Below, one piece after another: positions 11,130 to 22,785 of a stretch of 64,000 nt of DNA. The number at the start of each line of letters is the position of its first letter. Position 1 is the first letter of the stretch. The notes below the pieces were generated by a model. It had not been told where the DNA came from and did not search any database. It saw only the letters and a list, made by a program, of their open reading frames with translations. Origin of the DNA: Amblyomma americanum (Eukaryota > Arthropoda > Arachnida > Ixodida > Ixodidae); contig NC_135497.1 of the NCBI RefSeq assembly GCF_052857255.1, positions 189,339,326 through 189,403,325 of the forward strand. Direction: 5' to 3'. The translations under genes were made by a program, and so were the position numbers.

Positions 11130-12385
11130 AATCACCGGAACACACTCTCAACAAGAGGCACAAGACATTTAACGATAGGCACTGGAAGATATGAATCTGG
11201 CCAGCATGTCACTGCGCAAGTGGAACTATAATTCGCAGAAATTTCAGCAGCTGTTCGACGGCGAAGGGACAAAGTGCGCCCTAAGTCCGGTAGAATGTCG
11301 ACAGCAACGTGTCAAGAGTGCTGGGCAGGACGACAACAAGCATGACGGCAACTTGGGATTTTCCTTGAAAGCCGTATTGGACATTTTGAACCAAAACAGC
11401 AAAACAACAGGCTTCATCCTCCAGGCGTCGGCGCGATTATACGATCCGCTTGGGCTGTCTCACCAGTTCACCGACATCGAAGTTGGTATTTCAACCCTCT
11501 AGGAACTGGGTGTGGAACGGGATGCACGCTGCCTGAAGAGGTCCAATTAGCTTGGAAGCAACGGCATTCACAGCTCTGCCATTTCCCTGAGGTAACCGTA
11601 CCCAGAAGATACGACGGTCTCCCCAACGATGTTATCATGGAGGTTCAGATTTTCATGAACGCAAGCTCGAAGGCTTACGGTGCGCACCAGCCATGGCTCT
11701 GGTCTTATCAAAGTCACGGCCGAGTGGAACAGATTAAAATCCTCGCGCTTCCTAGATTGGAGTTCATTGGATTGCTGGTAGGCGCAAAACTGACGGAATA
11801 TTTGATGCAGTCACTGGATCTACCAGTTTCCGAATGATATTTGTGGAGTGATTCTACATTGCACTACACTGGATTCGTCCGTCTACGCAGCAGTGGAAAC
11901 CATTTGTGACCAATCAGACGCTAGAAATTCAACAGCGGGCGCATCCAAAACTCTTAAATCAGTGTCCTAGAGGAGACAATGCCGCCGACCTGCCGACAAG
12001 ATGAGTGTGTGCCAAAGACCTCAAGACAGAGGCCGTTTGGTTCTATATGCGCTAGTCTTTTTAATTAATCATGAACCACCAACTAGCCCAGATTTCTGTC
12101 TTCATGCCTAATCGCTTCTGGCGTAGCTGGTACCAAGAATATCTCATCGTTCTCTGTTCTGCACGTTTTGCGGCGCCAAGCTCATCCTGTGCCTTGAAGA
12201 ACGGAACACTCGCGTTACTTCATCAGCCTACTCCGCGAAGACAACTGTGGCGAACAGGGAAAGTGTTCGATGTGCTCGCCGGGCAAGATGGGCTCGTTAG
12301 AGCCTGCACGGTCCGCCTACCTGGTGAAACCGTCCTCAGAAGACCTATCCAGTTGTACCCCATGGAGACTACCCACGAATGATCT
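11130..12385 (+). pseudogene. BEL/Pao pol pseudogene (RT-RNase H, integrase end)
   Basis: Frame pieces show LRKWNYNSQ and ARLYDPLGLS (11191-11502), the conserved RT-to-RNase H region of BEL/Pao. Next comes an ELGVERDA/LAWKQRHSQLCHFPE-like segment, then MNASSKAYGA and LPRLEFIGLLVGAKL (11637-11837), the RNase H part. WSDSTLHYTGF-like sequence follows near 11850 and GDNAADLP near 11975. The final piece (12071-12382), GLVRACTVRLPGETVLRRP, is the C-terminal integrase end. Frame changes and stops occur every 100-300 bp, and most of the integrase core is missing. Assignment to BEL/Pao rests on recalled family motifs. Confidence 0.72.
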
Positions 12386-12399
12386 GAAGCTCATTTTGG

Positions 12400-12953
12400 G
12401 GCGAGTATGAAGAAACTGTTCATTCTCTCGCTTTTTGTGGTTTGTGTTCTGCCGTACGGCAATAAGCACGAGTCACCCTGTTGTAACTCGAAACCTCGAA
12501 AAAGCAGTCTCGACGCCCCGTACAATAGCATCGTAGCTCCCGCTGAGAAATGAGAGCGCGGAACGCGTCTTTGCGAATGCGTAGAGTGCCTCGATGCCAG
12601 CACCGCCGTTGACATCGAGGCACCCTACGAGTTCGTGACCCGTGACGCCCTCTGTGAGGCTGAGTGGGAACCACCGACAGAGGTAGACAGCGGTGGCAGG
12701 AAAAAGAGCAGAAGAGTGAGTGCGTGAATGAACAATTCCTTTCTGCTTTCTCTACGGGAGCTGTCTGCACGTAGATGAGACTGGGCTTCCTCTCCAAGGC
12801 ATTCCAGTTCTGTGAGAAAGTCACTCGTTTTTCTTGGAGGAGCGGCCACTGCTCAGCGCAGCTGGGCAGTGGGTACTTGTTCAACCCGATTGTTTCTGGC
12901 CTTCAAACTCGCTTTATTGCAGGCAAAACAGTAATGCGAGAAAATTACCTTTG
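12400..12953 (+). repeat. Possible BEL/Pao 3' LTR or flank
   Basis: This noncoding stretch follows the purine-rich GGGGCGAG near 12400. It ends at the foldback element. No second copy occurs in the window, so LTR identity cannot be tested here. Confidence 0.3.
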
Positions 12954-13301
12954 GTGTGAATAACCCGCTACACACTAACAAAAACGACAACTGGAACGGG
13001 GGACACACGACAAGCGTGCACCACGAACTTCCCTGTTTTATCCGCCAGTAGTAAAGCTAAGTTGTTTGACTTCAAAAAGTCAAGCGTCTCCTTGGCTTGT
13101 GCGGCTGAAGGTGTGCGGTGTGTCATGAGGTACTCAACTCCAAACATGAGAAGGTGCGCCACCAAGGAGACGCTTGACTTTTTGAAGTTAAACAACTTAG
13201 CGTTGCTACTTTCGGATAAAACAGGGAAGTTCGTGGTGCGCGCTTGTCCTGTGCCCCCCGTTCCAGTTGTCGTTTTTGTTAGTGTGTCGTGTTATTCACA
13301 C
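12954..13301. repeat. Foldback (near-palindromic) element, 348 bp
   Basis: The two arms, about 12954-13105 and 13155-13301, are inverted copies of one another around a spacer of roughly 45-50 bp. Both ends read GTGTGAATAAC inward. Because of this, the minus frame at 13195-12968 and the plus frame at 13062-13304 encode nearly the same peptide (SSVSL, KTGKFVV, VVVFVSV), which is a symmetry artefact rather than a gene. The arms carry several mismatches. I see no convincing target duplication. It is probably a foldback or MITE-class DNA element. Confidence 0.85.
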
Positions 13302-13494
13302 TAAATATACAACCAACTAGCCCACATTGCTGCCTTGCTTACGCTTAAAATGACCTTGTTCTTAGCTGTTTCTGCACTCTAGAGCTGCTTAATTGCAGAA
13401 TGCGGGCACGAATACTTAAGTACACAACTCACTCGCCGACACGAGTACGCTTAGATTCCTCAAAAATGTGTCATTAGCAGAGATGGGCATCCTT

Positions 13495-13645
13495 ACGAGG
13501 GCGAACCCTCATGAGGGCGTTCTCACCCTCACCTCATGAAGATTTCACTCGGTAAGGTGAGGGTGAGGGAGGTTTGGCGGATGCAAATACGTTAGGAGAG
13601 GGTGAGGGAGGGCAGAATTCACTATTCAAGGGCGAGGGTGGTGGC
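13495..13645. repeat. GAGGGTGAGGG minisatellite-like array
   Basis: Degenerate units built on GAGGGTGAGGG/GGTGAGGGTGAGGGAGG recur across about 150 bp. The same vocabulary appears at 30590-30715. Its long G-rich, C-poor strand asymmetry is notable. Confidence 0.75.
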
Positions 13646-14359
13646 CCAAACCGTACTCCGGGCTAACGCTTTTGCCTGTGCCGCCCGTTATAAATTCCCA
13701 TTTTAAAGCGCTACTTCTTAGGGGGAAGATCCTGGGGAAGACGTAGTTTCTGCATTCTGGAGGTACACGAGGTGAGCACGAAACGCAGGTGCAGCACACC
13801 TTCTTTGTTGTCTTGATGTAGTACACCACCGAAAAAAAGCGCTCTTCTAACTCAAACCTTTTTTCAAAAAATTGTGTAAAGCATTCGGTGAAACACTCTT
13901 CATAGTGCGATAACAAGGGGCCACTGGCGGGACCGTGCGGTTGGCTGCCAGTCCAATGGGAACCATGGTACCGCAGTGAACATTTTCATTATCAGCCCCG
14001 AGTCTGTCGGACGATCAGAGTGTAGAGCAAAACACGTAGAAATTATACCTAGTAAGGCTGTTGAATTCCCAAGTTCTAGGCCTTCTTTGCCGGAACGCCG
14101 TCAGATTTCAGCTCAGTGAGGTTTCACAGAATTGGCTGCAGCGCAAAAAATGCTTTTGAGAAATTCCACTGTCAAATCAAAGCCTGTTGGCGGCGGTGGT
14201 GGGGAAGCTTTTTTTTATGCTGCGAGTAGTTCAATGCAGTCATATTTTCTTTCTATCTTCTATTTTCGCTTTAACTGCGGTATAGACCATTTACAGCGCG
14301 CGGTTCTTCCGTTTCAGACCAGATGGCGCCACAGGTGAGATAGGAACACTGCGTCATTA
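13646..14359. other. No recognised gene
   Basis: Short frames only. I see no motif, SINE box or element terminus that I can support. Confidence 0.5.
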
Positions 14360-14520
14360 AGGGCCTCGTAAGTGCTGCGTGTACGCCTCGACGCAGCAGT
14401 GGAATGTCGATAAGCTGAGAATAAACGATAGTGTTTACGTGTACGACGCCGCTACTGACACCGTAAAACTATCTTCCGCATAGGTAAGGTGTTGCTCGGC
14501 TACACGTGTCATCAGGAATG

Positions 14521-17327
14521 AACAAACATCTTACCGCAATAACACCGCGCAATCGCAGCTCTCCTTACTTTTCACTAACATACGCAGCATTCTTCCTAAG
14601 CGCATCGAACTTTGTTCATACCTTGACAATTGTGAATGCGACATTTTAATACTAACCGAAACGTGGCTCCATAAAGATATTAGGAACGATGAAATCTTGC
14701 CTGATATGGACAGTTTCACTATCTACAGAAACGATAGGAGCGACAGAAGGGGAGGAGGGGTGTTGATTGCTGCTAAAAAGCATATAACTTCTTTTCCCAT
14801 TGATATTCCTAGTAAATTAGAAATTTTGTGGGTTTGCATCACATCGCCATCTTCCAAGCATCTTCTTGGAGTTTGTTACAGACCACCAGATAGTCCGCAA
14901 TCATTCGTCTCTGATCTACATGATAACCTAACTGAAGCAAAAGCTAAATTTCCAAAAGCAAGTATTTGTCTACTTGGTGACTTCAACTTTCCCGAAATTG
15001 ACTGGCAGAGCTTAAGTTCGAGAACACGTGATGGCACTAATTTTGTTCAACTAACTCTCGATTTCTCTTTGGTACAATTAGTCGAAAAACCTACCCGAGG
15101 AAACAATAAGCTTGACCTCGTCTTCTCGTCAGTCCCAGACAATATAAGCCCTATCTCTTATTCTGATGGCTTCAGTGATCACGAACTGCTTAATTTCACG
15201 ATTTCCTTGCCTTCATGCGCACGTGCACAAACACATAAACGTATTTTTGATTATAACCGCGCTGACTACAATGCCATTAATATCGGGTTACAATCCTTTT
15301 GTGACACATATCTTCCGACTTTTTCTCAGCGTTCGGCCAACGATAACTGGGTTTTGTTCAAAAATAGTTTACTGGAATTAGTACACCGTCATATACCACT
15401 GCTCACCCTCCGCACGAACGCGTCTAAACCATGGTTCAACAGGATGTTACATGCATTAAAAAACAAGAAAAAGCGACTATTCAAAGCTGCCAAACGCCTT
15501 GGCACACCGGCTTCATGGCAGAAACACAAAACCGCCGAAAAAACATATTGTAGTGCCATCCGCAAAGCAAAGCTTAAATATTATTCCCATGACCTTCAAT
15601 CCCTTATGACACACAACCCTAAAAAATTTTGGAAAACGATATCACCTATTGACACTCCGGTTCATGTTTCGTTGTTGGATAACACTGGTGCTCCAGCTAT
15701 AGAAGAAGAATGCCCACTTATATTTAATAATTATTTTTCTTCAGTGTTCACACAGGAAGACCATTCCACTACTCCACCATTAGTAGATGCCGATTACCAG
15801 TACATGAGTCCCATAGAAATAAGTGTCTCCGGTATTGCAGCATTAATAAACAATCTTAAGATTTCGACTTCTGCTGGCATTGATGATATTAATACAAAAA
15901 TTCTCAAAAGCACAGTGATCCATTCAAGCAATATTCTCTTCCATATATTTCGTCAGTCGCTATCAACTGGTGAAATTCCAAGGGATTGGAAAATTGGTAA
16001 AATCATCCCCATCTTCAAATCAGGTGATAAAACGAACGCGCAAAATTATCGCCCCATATCATTGACATCTGTCCCATGTAAGATCCTCGAACACATCATC
16101 GTATCAGCAGTGGCGCAGCATCTAGATAGTAATAATTTCTTTTTTTCTAACCAGCACGGGTTCAGGAAAGGCTTCTCTTGTGAGACCCAACTACTGGAAT
16201 TTACTAACTAGCTACTACACAACATGGACGAGAACTTCCAAACAGACTGCATATTCTTAGATTTCTCAAAAGCATTCGACCGCGTTGCGCACTCACGCTT
16301 AATAGGTAAAATTACTTCCCTCAACCTAGACTCACTAACAACCTCATGGCTAAGGAATTTCTTGTCTTTTCGTAAACAGTTCACGGTTGTTAACGGCCAC
16401 TCATCTCCGTTTAGCGATGTTCTATCTGGTGTTCCTCAAGGAAGCGTCCTGGGCCCGTTGCTGTTCCTGATTTACATTAATGATCTGCCATCTAACATTA
16501 CATCAACCATTCGCTTGTTCGCAGATGACTGCATAATTTACCGCAAAATCCGATCACCTGCAGACCTTCTTGCACTTCAAAGGGACCTCGATCATGTAAC
16601 CGCTTGGTGTTCATCATGGCAAATGTCACTTAACACTGAAAAATGCAAGTTAATGACATTCAGCCGCAAAAAATCTAACTCTTCGTTCAATTACATGCTC
16701 GATAACAGCTTAGTCTCTCAGGTGTCTTCTTACAAATACCTCGGTGTCCATTTTTCATGTAACTTGTCCTGGTCCACTCATATACAGAAAATAACAGCTA
16801 AAGCATCCCGGACCTTAGGATACCTAAAACGGAATCTTCATGGAAGTCCTGCTACTACCCGTAAGCTCGCCTATCAAACATTTGTTCGTCCGCAACTCGA
16901 GTATGCATCATCCATTTGGTCACCTCACCAGGCTTATTTAATTAACTCCCTTGAATCAGTCCAAAATCGTGCTGCGCGTTTCATCTCCAGAAACTATGAC
17001 CGTCACTCAAGCGTCACAAACATTAAATTATCGCTCTCTCTTTGTACCTTGCAATCACGAAGATTAATTGCCCTAATCTGCTTATTTCACAAGATAGTCT
17101 ATAGCACTAATCTTTCGACTCTCCCTCTTGCCCAACCTCACCGCACCTCGCGCCGTTTAAACAACCATCTCAGCTTCAAACGCCTTTCAGGTAAAACCGT
17201 TGCATTCAATTCATCCGCTTTGCCGCAGGCTATTGTTCACTGGAATGGTCTTCCGGAACACATCGTCAATATTCGTGATCCAGCTTCTTTTAGGACCGAA
17301 ATAACAGCCATTTTTTCTAATTACTGA
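14521..17327 (+). pseudogene. CR1-like ORF2: endonuclease-RT, one nonsense codon
   Basis: The frame is open upstream of the first ATG-like codons: in-frame residues FTNIRSIL and LTETWL at about 14560-14660 belong to the endonuclease start. Motifs then follow in order: GGGVLIAA, YRPPDSP, LLGDFNFPEIDW, FSDHELLNF (endonuclease), PIFKSGD, NYRPISLTS, HGFRKGFS, then TAG at 16209-16211. The same frame resumes directly with LDFSKAFDRVAH, GVPQGSVLGPLLFLIYINDL and catalytic FADD (from 16518) to TGA at 17325-17327. Frame is conserved across the stop (1,527 nt between the two open segments' starts), so a single point mutation accounts for the break. The thumb and C-terminal region is full-looking. There is no RNase H. 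Confidence 0.92.
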
Positions 17328-17562
17328 CGCGTCAATAACTATTGTATAATGATGTTCTTACTGTTTAATGAGTACTAACAGTCAATCAGCATTATATAAT
17401 CATGTCATTCATGCTCATTCATGATCCAGCTTCTTTTAGGACCGAAATAACAGCCATTTTTTCTAATTACTGACGCGTCAATAACTATTGTATAATGATG
17501 TTCTTACTGTTTAATGAGTACTAACAGTCAATCAGCATTATATAATCATGTCATTCATGCTC
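17277..17562 (+). repeat. 146-bp tandem duplication at the LINE 3' end
   Basis: Bases from 17277 (GATCCAGCTTC) recur from 17423. The unit spans the last ORF2 codons, the stop and the first part of the 3' UTR. The copies look near-identical, which implies the duplication is young relative to the element. Confidence 0.92.
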
Positions 17563-17633
17563 CTGTTATTACCCCTATTTATGTAATCCCCCCCTCACAC
17601 AATACTCCATGCTTGGAGCCTGTGAGGCAACGT

Positions 17634-17666
17634 GAATAAATGAATAAATAAATAAATAAATAAATA
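17634..17666 (+). repeat. (AATA)n LINE tail
   Basis: Repeated AATA units directly follow the 3' UTR, and marks the 3' end of the CR1-like element. Confidence 0.9.
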
Positions 17667-19290
17667 TTGCGGGTGGCTGCCGAACGTGTTCTTTCTACGA
17701 ATATGCGGAAAGGCAGAAGAAATACGTGCTGTGCTCTGGATTACAAGAATTGCGAGAGAGAGAGAGTTAGAGGTGCGGCATGCGATATTTTGCGACCATG
17801 GATCTGAGCTGCACAAAGACGTACTGCCCCTATAGCGCCCGTTCGGCACGCACCCTTTCCGAGCGGGCGAACGCAGCAAATACGTTCGCCGGAGCTAGAT
17901 ATCCAATATAGGAAGAAAGGTTTCGATCTTAGAAAATCTGCAGTGGTAAGTGCACTACATAGCCGCATGAGCAAGGTGTTCAGCCACCCATGCCGTCACT
18001 TCGTGCTTTCAGATGCTGTGCAGTTGCGGCTGCGTGTGTAGCAAGACGCGATTGCTCGTATGCGACCATTAGTAACAGGAGAGCCCGAGGACGAATTAGG
18101 AACGGAAAGGAAAGATGAATTACGATCAAACATACCGCTACTGAAGATTATGCAGTGCACAGCCGCGCGAGCGGACAACGCTTACCGTAAGTCCGTGTGT
18201 TAAATGACGTCTTTGTGCTACTGTTGATCTTCGGTCCAAGTAGCGCGGTTTTCGTGGACCATATTCGGAATAAAGCATTTGCATTGCGGCTGGTGTGCTG
18301 GGTGGTTGTCACTTCCTCGCGGTCTATGCGGGACAGTCACTAAAAGTGACTCCGCAGGCCAGCGCACAGAGTAAAGCTGATTACTTACCACCAACGAGAC
18401 CTCTATCATTTTATTGTCTGTCTATCGAGCGTAGAACGTAGCACAATTTTATATGTCAGGCTGACATAATTCTGAACTTCGTGTAGTATTAACGCGTTTC
18501 CATGCGCCCTTTCTAACAACAATATCTCGGAATCCTTCGAAACGCACCCCGGCTCGTGGAGACTGCTCGATGCATGGTGCTGCCGCCATGGTTGTTAACA
18601 TTTCTGTGTCTATTTATTTTTGTCTCCTTTCTTTGTTTAACAAACCAGTAGCAAAATATTTTAGGTTTCCTAAGCACCTTTAACAGGTTGCAAACAAATG
18701 CGTATGCGTACGAGGTATATGTGAGCGTTTTAGAGCGGTGTCTGCATGCATGTACACAACACGACAACGATCTGCGAGCAATAAACCTTGCCGTTTTAGA
18801 TAATAACAATAAAAAACATTCAGAATAGCTTTCAGCGGATGCAAAGACAAGCATTTAGGCGATCCATCCCTTGGCTCGTGGAGGGAGAGCTGAGCGGCTC
18901 CCCGCGACATGAAGCCCGATCACGTTTTCACGCCTCAAGGGATCAAACTAGGGCTCTCACATGTCCTTCGAAGCTTTGTCCAAACCCCAGTGTCGTCTGC
19001 CCACTCCTTTACAGCCGAAACACTGCCCGTCAAAACCGAACCATCGGGCGCAGGAGCCGTCGCCGAGAGGCGCGCTTCGAGCAGTCAGGAGGCGTCTAAT
19101 GGCGACGTGATCACGTGATCAAGGATGGCAGCCCCATGGTACCGCGCTGCAAAGCCTGTATAGGAAAGCGGTGCCGCAATGTGGTGGGAAAAGGCGATCA
19201 CTGTAGACTTACCATGATAATAAAGCAGCACCTTAACCACCTTGGTCTGAATTATCGCTCGCTCCGCCTTGCGTTGTACGATGTGCTAAA
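17667..19290. other. 1.6 kb without a recognised gene
   Basis: There is a short (GA)n run near 17755. All frames are under about 115 codons and lack motifs. I see no SINE boxes or LTR termini. It is intron-like or intergenic. Confidence 0.5.
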
Positions 19291-19764
19291 AAAGAAATAG
19301 TTGCACTGCTCTCCAAATACCGCGACAGCACTCACTGATCTCATGAACAAATACTGGACAGACGGAAACATTCCACAAGAATGGAAACATGCAAAGATTA
19401 CATTCATTCCAAAGCCAGGCAAGAAATTGTGTATAGAGAATCTACGCCCAATCTCTTTAACATCCTGCTTAGGAAAGTTAATGGAACATATAATTCTCAA
19501 TCGGCTACAACAATACGCTGAGGACAATAACTTACTCCCTAACTCCATGCTAGGCTTCAGGGCTAATCTTTCTACCCAAGATGTTATGCTGCAACTCAAG
19601 GCAGACATAATAGACATGGAACGCAGCAGAGGAACTAAAGCCATATTAGGCTTAGATTTGAACAAGGCGTTTGATAATGTCACGCACGATGATATCTTAA
19701 GGAATCTCTCGGACATCAACCCAGGGGAAAGAACTTTCCAGTACATCAAGTCATTTCTCAGTAA

Positions 19765-19904
19765 CAGAACGGCAGAGATAGCAGTGGGAGAGATTAAATC
19801 AGACTCTATCTCACTTGGAGGTAAAGGAACGCCACAGAACGGCAGAGATAGCAGTGGGAGAGATTAAATCAGACTCTATCTCACTTGGAGGTAAAGGAAC
19901 GCCA
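19765..19904 (+). repeat. 70-bp tandem duplication within the RT
   Basis: The block beginning CAGAACGGCAGAGATAGCAG at 19765 recurs at 19835. Seventy is not a multiple of three, so the duplication itself shifts the RT frame. A shared CACAG or CAGAAC at the joint suggests slippage or microhomology-mediated repair. Confidence 0.93.
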
Positions 19905-20057
19905 CAGGGCTCAGTCCTGTCACCCTTCCTTTTTAATCTCTCACTAATTAATAAAATTCCTTCTAAATTAGCAGCCATCCCGGGGCTGCAACACACATTC
20001 TACGCAGATGATATCACTTTATAGACCACAACTGGCAGCGATGGTCAGATAGAGGAT

Positions 20058-20337
20058 CATCATCATCATCATCAGCCTTACTACACCCACTGCAGGGCAA
20101 AGGCCTCTCCCATGTCTCTCCAATTAACCCTATCCTTTGCCAGCTGCATCCACCCTTTGCCTGCAAACTTCTTGATCTCATCCGTCCACCTAACCTTCTG
20201 CCGCCCCCTGCTACGCTTACTTTCTCTTGGAATCCACTCCGTTACCCTTAAGGACCAGCGGTTATCTCTCCTTCGCATTACATGCCCTGCCCAAGCCCAT
20301 TTCTTTCTCTTGATTTCGACTAGGATGTCATTAACCC
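20058..20337 (-). mobile_element. RTE-like LINE 3' fragment nested in the I-type LINE
   Basis: On the minus strand this encodes the tail of a LINE protein (DNRWSLRVTEWIPRE, KRSRGRQKVRWTDEIKK, RVNWRDMGEAFALQW). It ends in a (GAT)n run, seen as (ATC)n at 20058-20073. GAGGAT occurs on both sides (20052-20057 and 20338-20343), a 6-bp target duplication. The host LINE frame continues correctly across the site when one copy is removed. Short 5'-truncated copies with simple-repeat ends are typical of RTE-type LINEs. Confidence 0.88.
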
Positions 20338-22261
20338 GAGGATACCCCGCGACAAGCTGTAGACATAATACAAGACCTGGCAGGTAAAGCAGGGCTCACC
20401 TGCTCGCCCTCCAAGTCCGAATTATTTCTAATCAGATACAAACCAAAGGGCCCTCGAGCAAAAAATTACAAACCTCCGCCTCCACTGAAATCTGGGTGGA
20501 AGGGCTCCCTGTAAAGGAAGTTCAAACTATAAGAATCCTAGGACTCTTCCTTCATTCGAACCTGAAGAACAAGGAAACACTAGAAAAACTCCAGACAACC
20601 GTCAATATGACGGTAAGACTAATTAGACAAATTGCAAGCAAACGGAAGGGAGTGAAGGAGACAGAACTTTGCAAAATAGTACAAGCATTTGTAATAAGCA
20701 GGCTTGTCTACGCACTCCCATACTTAAAATTAGACAGTAGTGAAAAAGCCAAAGTAGAGTCTATGATTAGATCAGCATACAAGGTAGCATTAGGGCTACC
20801 GAACTGTACCCCCACCGAAAGTTTTCTGGGCTTGGGAGTACACAACACCTTAGACGAGCTTACAGAGGCACACTTAATGCAGAGAGGCCGGCTTTCCCGC
20901 ACCAAAGCAGGAAGAACCATACTTGATCGTTTAGGACTAGGCATACAGTTGCCACCCCAAGATACCAAAACACAGATACCTAAACGCATCGCTAAGGTAA
21001 TAAGAGTTAAGCCACTAGCTAAGAATATGCATCCTGCTCACCACGAGGGGAGAAGAAGGGCTAGGGCAAAAGCTTTACACAACATATACAACCAAGATGA
21101 ACATGCAGTATATGTAGATGCCGCAGAATATCCCCAGAAACAAGCGTTCGCACTAACGGCGGTGGATACGCAAGGTAGACTGATAGTCTCCGGCACTACC
21201 ATAACGAAATCCTCGGAAACAGTAGAAGAGGCGACAATTGCCCTTGCTATCATTAACACAGAAGCTACTACCATACTCAGCGACTCTAAATTTGCCATAC
21301 GCAATTATGCGAGGGGCAGAATTTCTCAGGCAGCAACGAGCATATTGGGTCAAACCAAAGACTTAGACAGAATTATTGAATTGATATGGGTCCCGGCTCA
21401 CTCAGGGAACCCTAGTAACGAAGCGGCACACATAACAGCTCGAGGATTCGTCAGCCGAGCAGGGGACGCTGTCGTTGCTGAGAGTTTTTCGAAGGACGGC
21501 CTATCATCTTTTCACGATATTACTAATCATTTTAAACTTGAAAGGAGGATATTCCCTCCTCCAGACAAAGCCTTCAATAAGGAGCAGGAGACCACTTGGA
21601 GGCGACTCCAGACGCGATCCTTCATGACGCCTTACCTGTTGTCAAAATTCTACCCCGGTGAATACGACCCTGCATGTACATTATGTGGTGATTTAGCCAC
21701 TTATGATCACCTATTGTGGAATTGTAAAGAGGAGCCGCCCCCGAAATCTCTAATACAGATTCCTACTCTCGAGCAGTGGGAGGCCGTGTTGGTCAGCTCA
21801 GACTTGGGAGTTCAAACCCGGGTCATTGAATGGGCTACCCAGGTCGCTGTCAGCCGTGGACTGATAGCCACCTAGCACGGATCGTCTGCATTCTGCCTTT
21901 TCTGAAGAATTAAATGTTTTCCAATCCAATCCGAATACCGTCAACATCTCTTGTCGCTGGTAAGACCTGTGACCACGTAATCGCGCGCCTGATATTATGA
22001 ACCAAATTTCTGGCAGACATGGTAGGTAATTGACACTCAGCGTTTTAGTAAGGCGTAGATGTGCAAGCGAAAAAATCACGGGCGGTTTCGCTTGGGGTTG
22101 ACCATGAATTATCGTGCGCTAGCGCCATTAGTCCTGTTTCGCATGGTTTAGCTTGACTTTCTATGCTGTTGCTCTGCCTGAACATGCCTACTTTGGTTGA
22201 TATATCATATGATATAAGTTTGCGTGTTATTGCATCATTTTAGACTTGTGCTGTGGTAGAA

Positions 22262-22525
22262 TTGGTCATTCTTTACATTCATAGATACCTGGGAGTCCTA
22301 ACTCCACTCCAGGCGCAGAGGTGCAGCGGTTAAGCTACGCGCCACTGCCCTGCGATGGCAGGTGCTGCAATCGGTGGGGATTGTGAGACCTATGTTGTTT
22401 CTGAAAAATGTCTCGCGACTAATCAATAAATTGAACTGCCACGGTGGGCAGTTTGCTCACAATTCGATGGGCTTGTTATGACGTCACAACATCACGTGAC
22501 CAGAGTGGCTCACGTGCTAGAAGAA
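22262..22525 (+). repeat. tRNA-derived SINE-like repeat, family A (plus copy)
   Basis: The core GTGCAGCGGTTAAGC resembles a pol III A box. It is followed by GCGATGGCAGGTG. A minus-strand relative lies at 36150-36425 with the same order: CATTCATAGAT, GTGCAGCGGTTAAGC, TGCGATGGCAGGTG and GGCAGTTTGCT. The B box is degenerate. It is noncoding. Confidence 0.7.
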
Positions 22526-22785
22526 GGCTTCGGACAGACAGACAACCACTTTTCAACGGATTGGAAGCAATAGAGCACTAAAATGGCAACCACAGGAATC
22601 GTTCACTCCAGACTCGGGGAGTTAGTGATTACTATTGTTCAGCCCAAATGCTGCATTTTAGCGAGCCGTTTGATTTTCGAGTGGCCTCAATAATGTTTTA
22701 TTTTAAGCGACTGCATAAGGGTCTCACTGCAGCGGAAAGCCGCCACCGCACCGGGGAAAGACACTAAAGTAATAAAAAAAGTTAA
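22526..22785. other. No recognised feature
   Basis: Short noncoding spacer between two SINE-like repeats; no motif supported. Confidence 0.4.

Larger units (their letters stand above)
10080..12960 (+). mobile_element. BEL/Pao LTR retrotransposon remnant
   Basis: Broken pol sequence of BEL/Pao type is recognisable from about 11130 to 12385. The left part (10080-10740) has short open frames consistent with a decayed gag but no clear zinc knuckle. After the last integrase codons, GGGGCGAG near 12400 is polypurine-like. The following 550 bp could be a 3' LTR, though no matching 5' LTR was found. Limits are approximate. Confidence 0.65.
14360..17666 (+). mobile_element. CR1-like LINE, nearly full ORF2, (AATA)n tail
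   Basis: The element enters in the last codons of ORF1, where RINDSVYVYDAATDTVKL ends at a TAG near 14480. It continues through ORF2 and ends with an (AATA)n tail at about 17634-17666. Only one nonsense codon breaks ORF2. The 3' UTR holds a 146-bp tandem duplication. A relative's 3' part lies at 40985-41843 with a similar tail. It appears 5' truncated inside ORF1. Confidence 0.9.
19301..21875 (+). pseudogene. I-type LINE ORF2 pseudogene (RT-RNase H)
   Basis: The first segment (19301-19836) carries FIPKPGK, LRPISLTSCLGKLMEH and GLDLNKAFDNVTH. The 70-bp duplication then shifts the frame. The catalytic block resumes with GSVLSPFLFNLS and YADD just before a TAG near 20022. After the nested insert the frame runs on, breaks near 20490, and is open from 20496 to 21875. 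That part includes RILGLFLHSN, RNase H motifs YVDAAEY, DSKFAIRNY and WVPAHSGN, and a CTLCGD...HLLWNC zinc motif. Apart from the duplication, the insert and a few stops, the reading frames are well kept, so it is a middle-aged copy. Confidence 0.9.
19291..21935 (+). mobile_element. I-type LINE, 5' truncated in RT, with nested insert
   Basis: It starts abruptly within the RT (TDLMNKYWTDGNIPQEWK) and ends with AATTAAATGTTTTCC and AATCC units near 21910-21930. RT, RNase H and a C-terminal zinc motif are present. It is interrupted by a 70-bp tandem duplication and by a 280-bp RTE-like insert. It is related to, but distinct from, the elements at 1-3457 and 26061-30435. Confidence 0.9.

Noticed and set aside
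12968..13304. Two similar small proteins on opposite strands
   Set aside because: They are the two arms of one inverted repeat; the similarity follows from symmetry, not from gene duplication.
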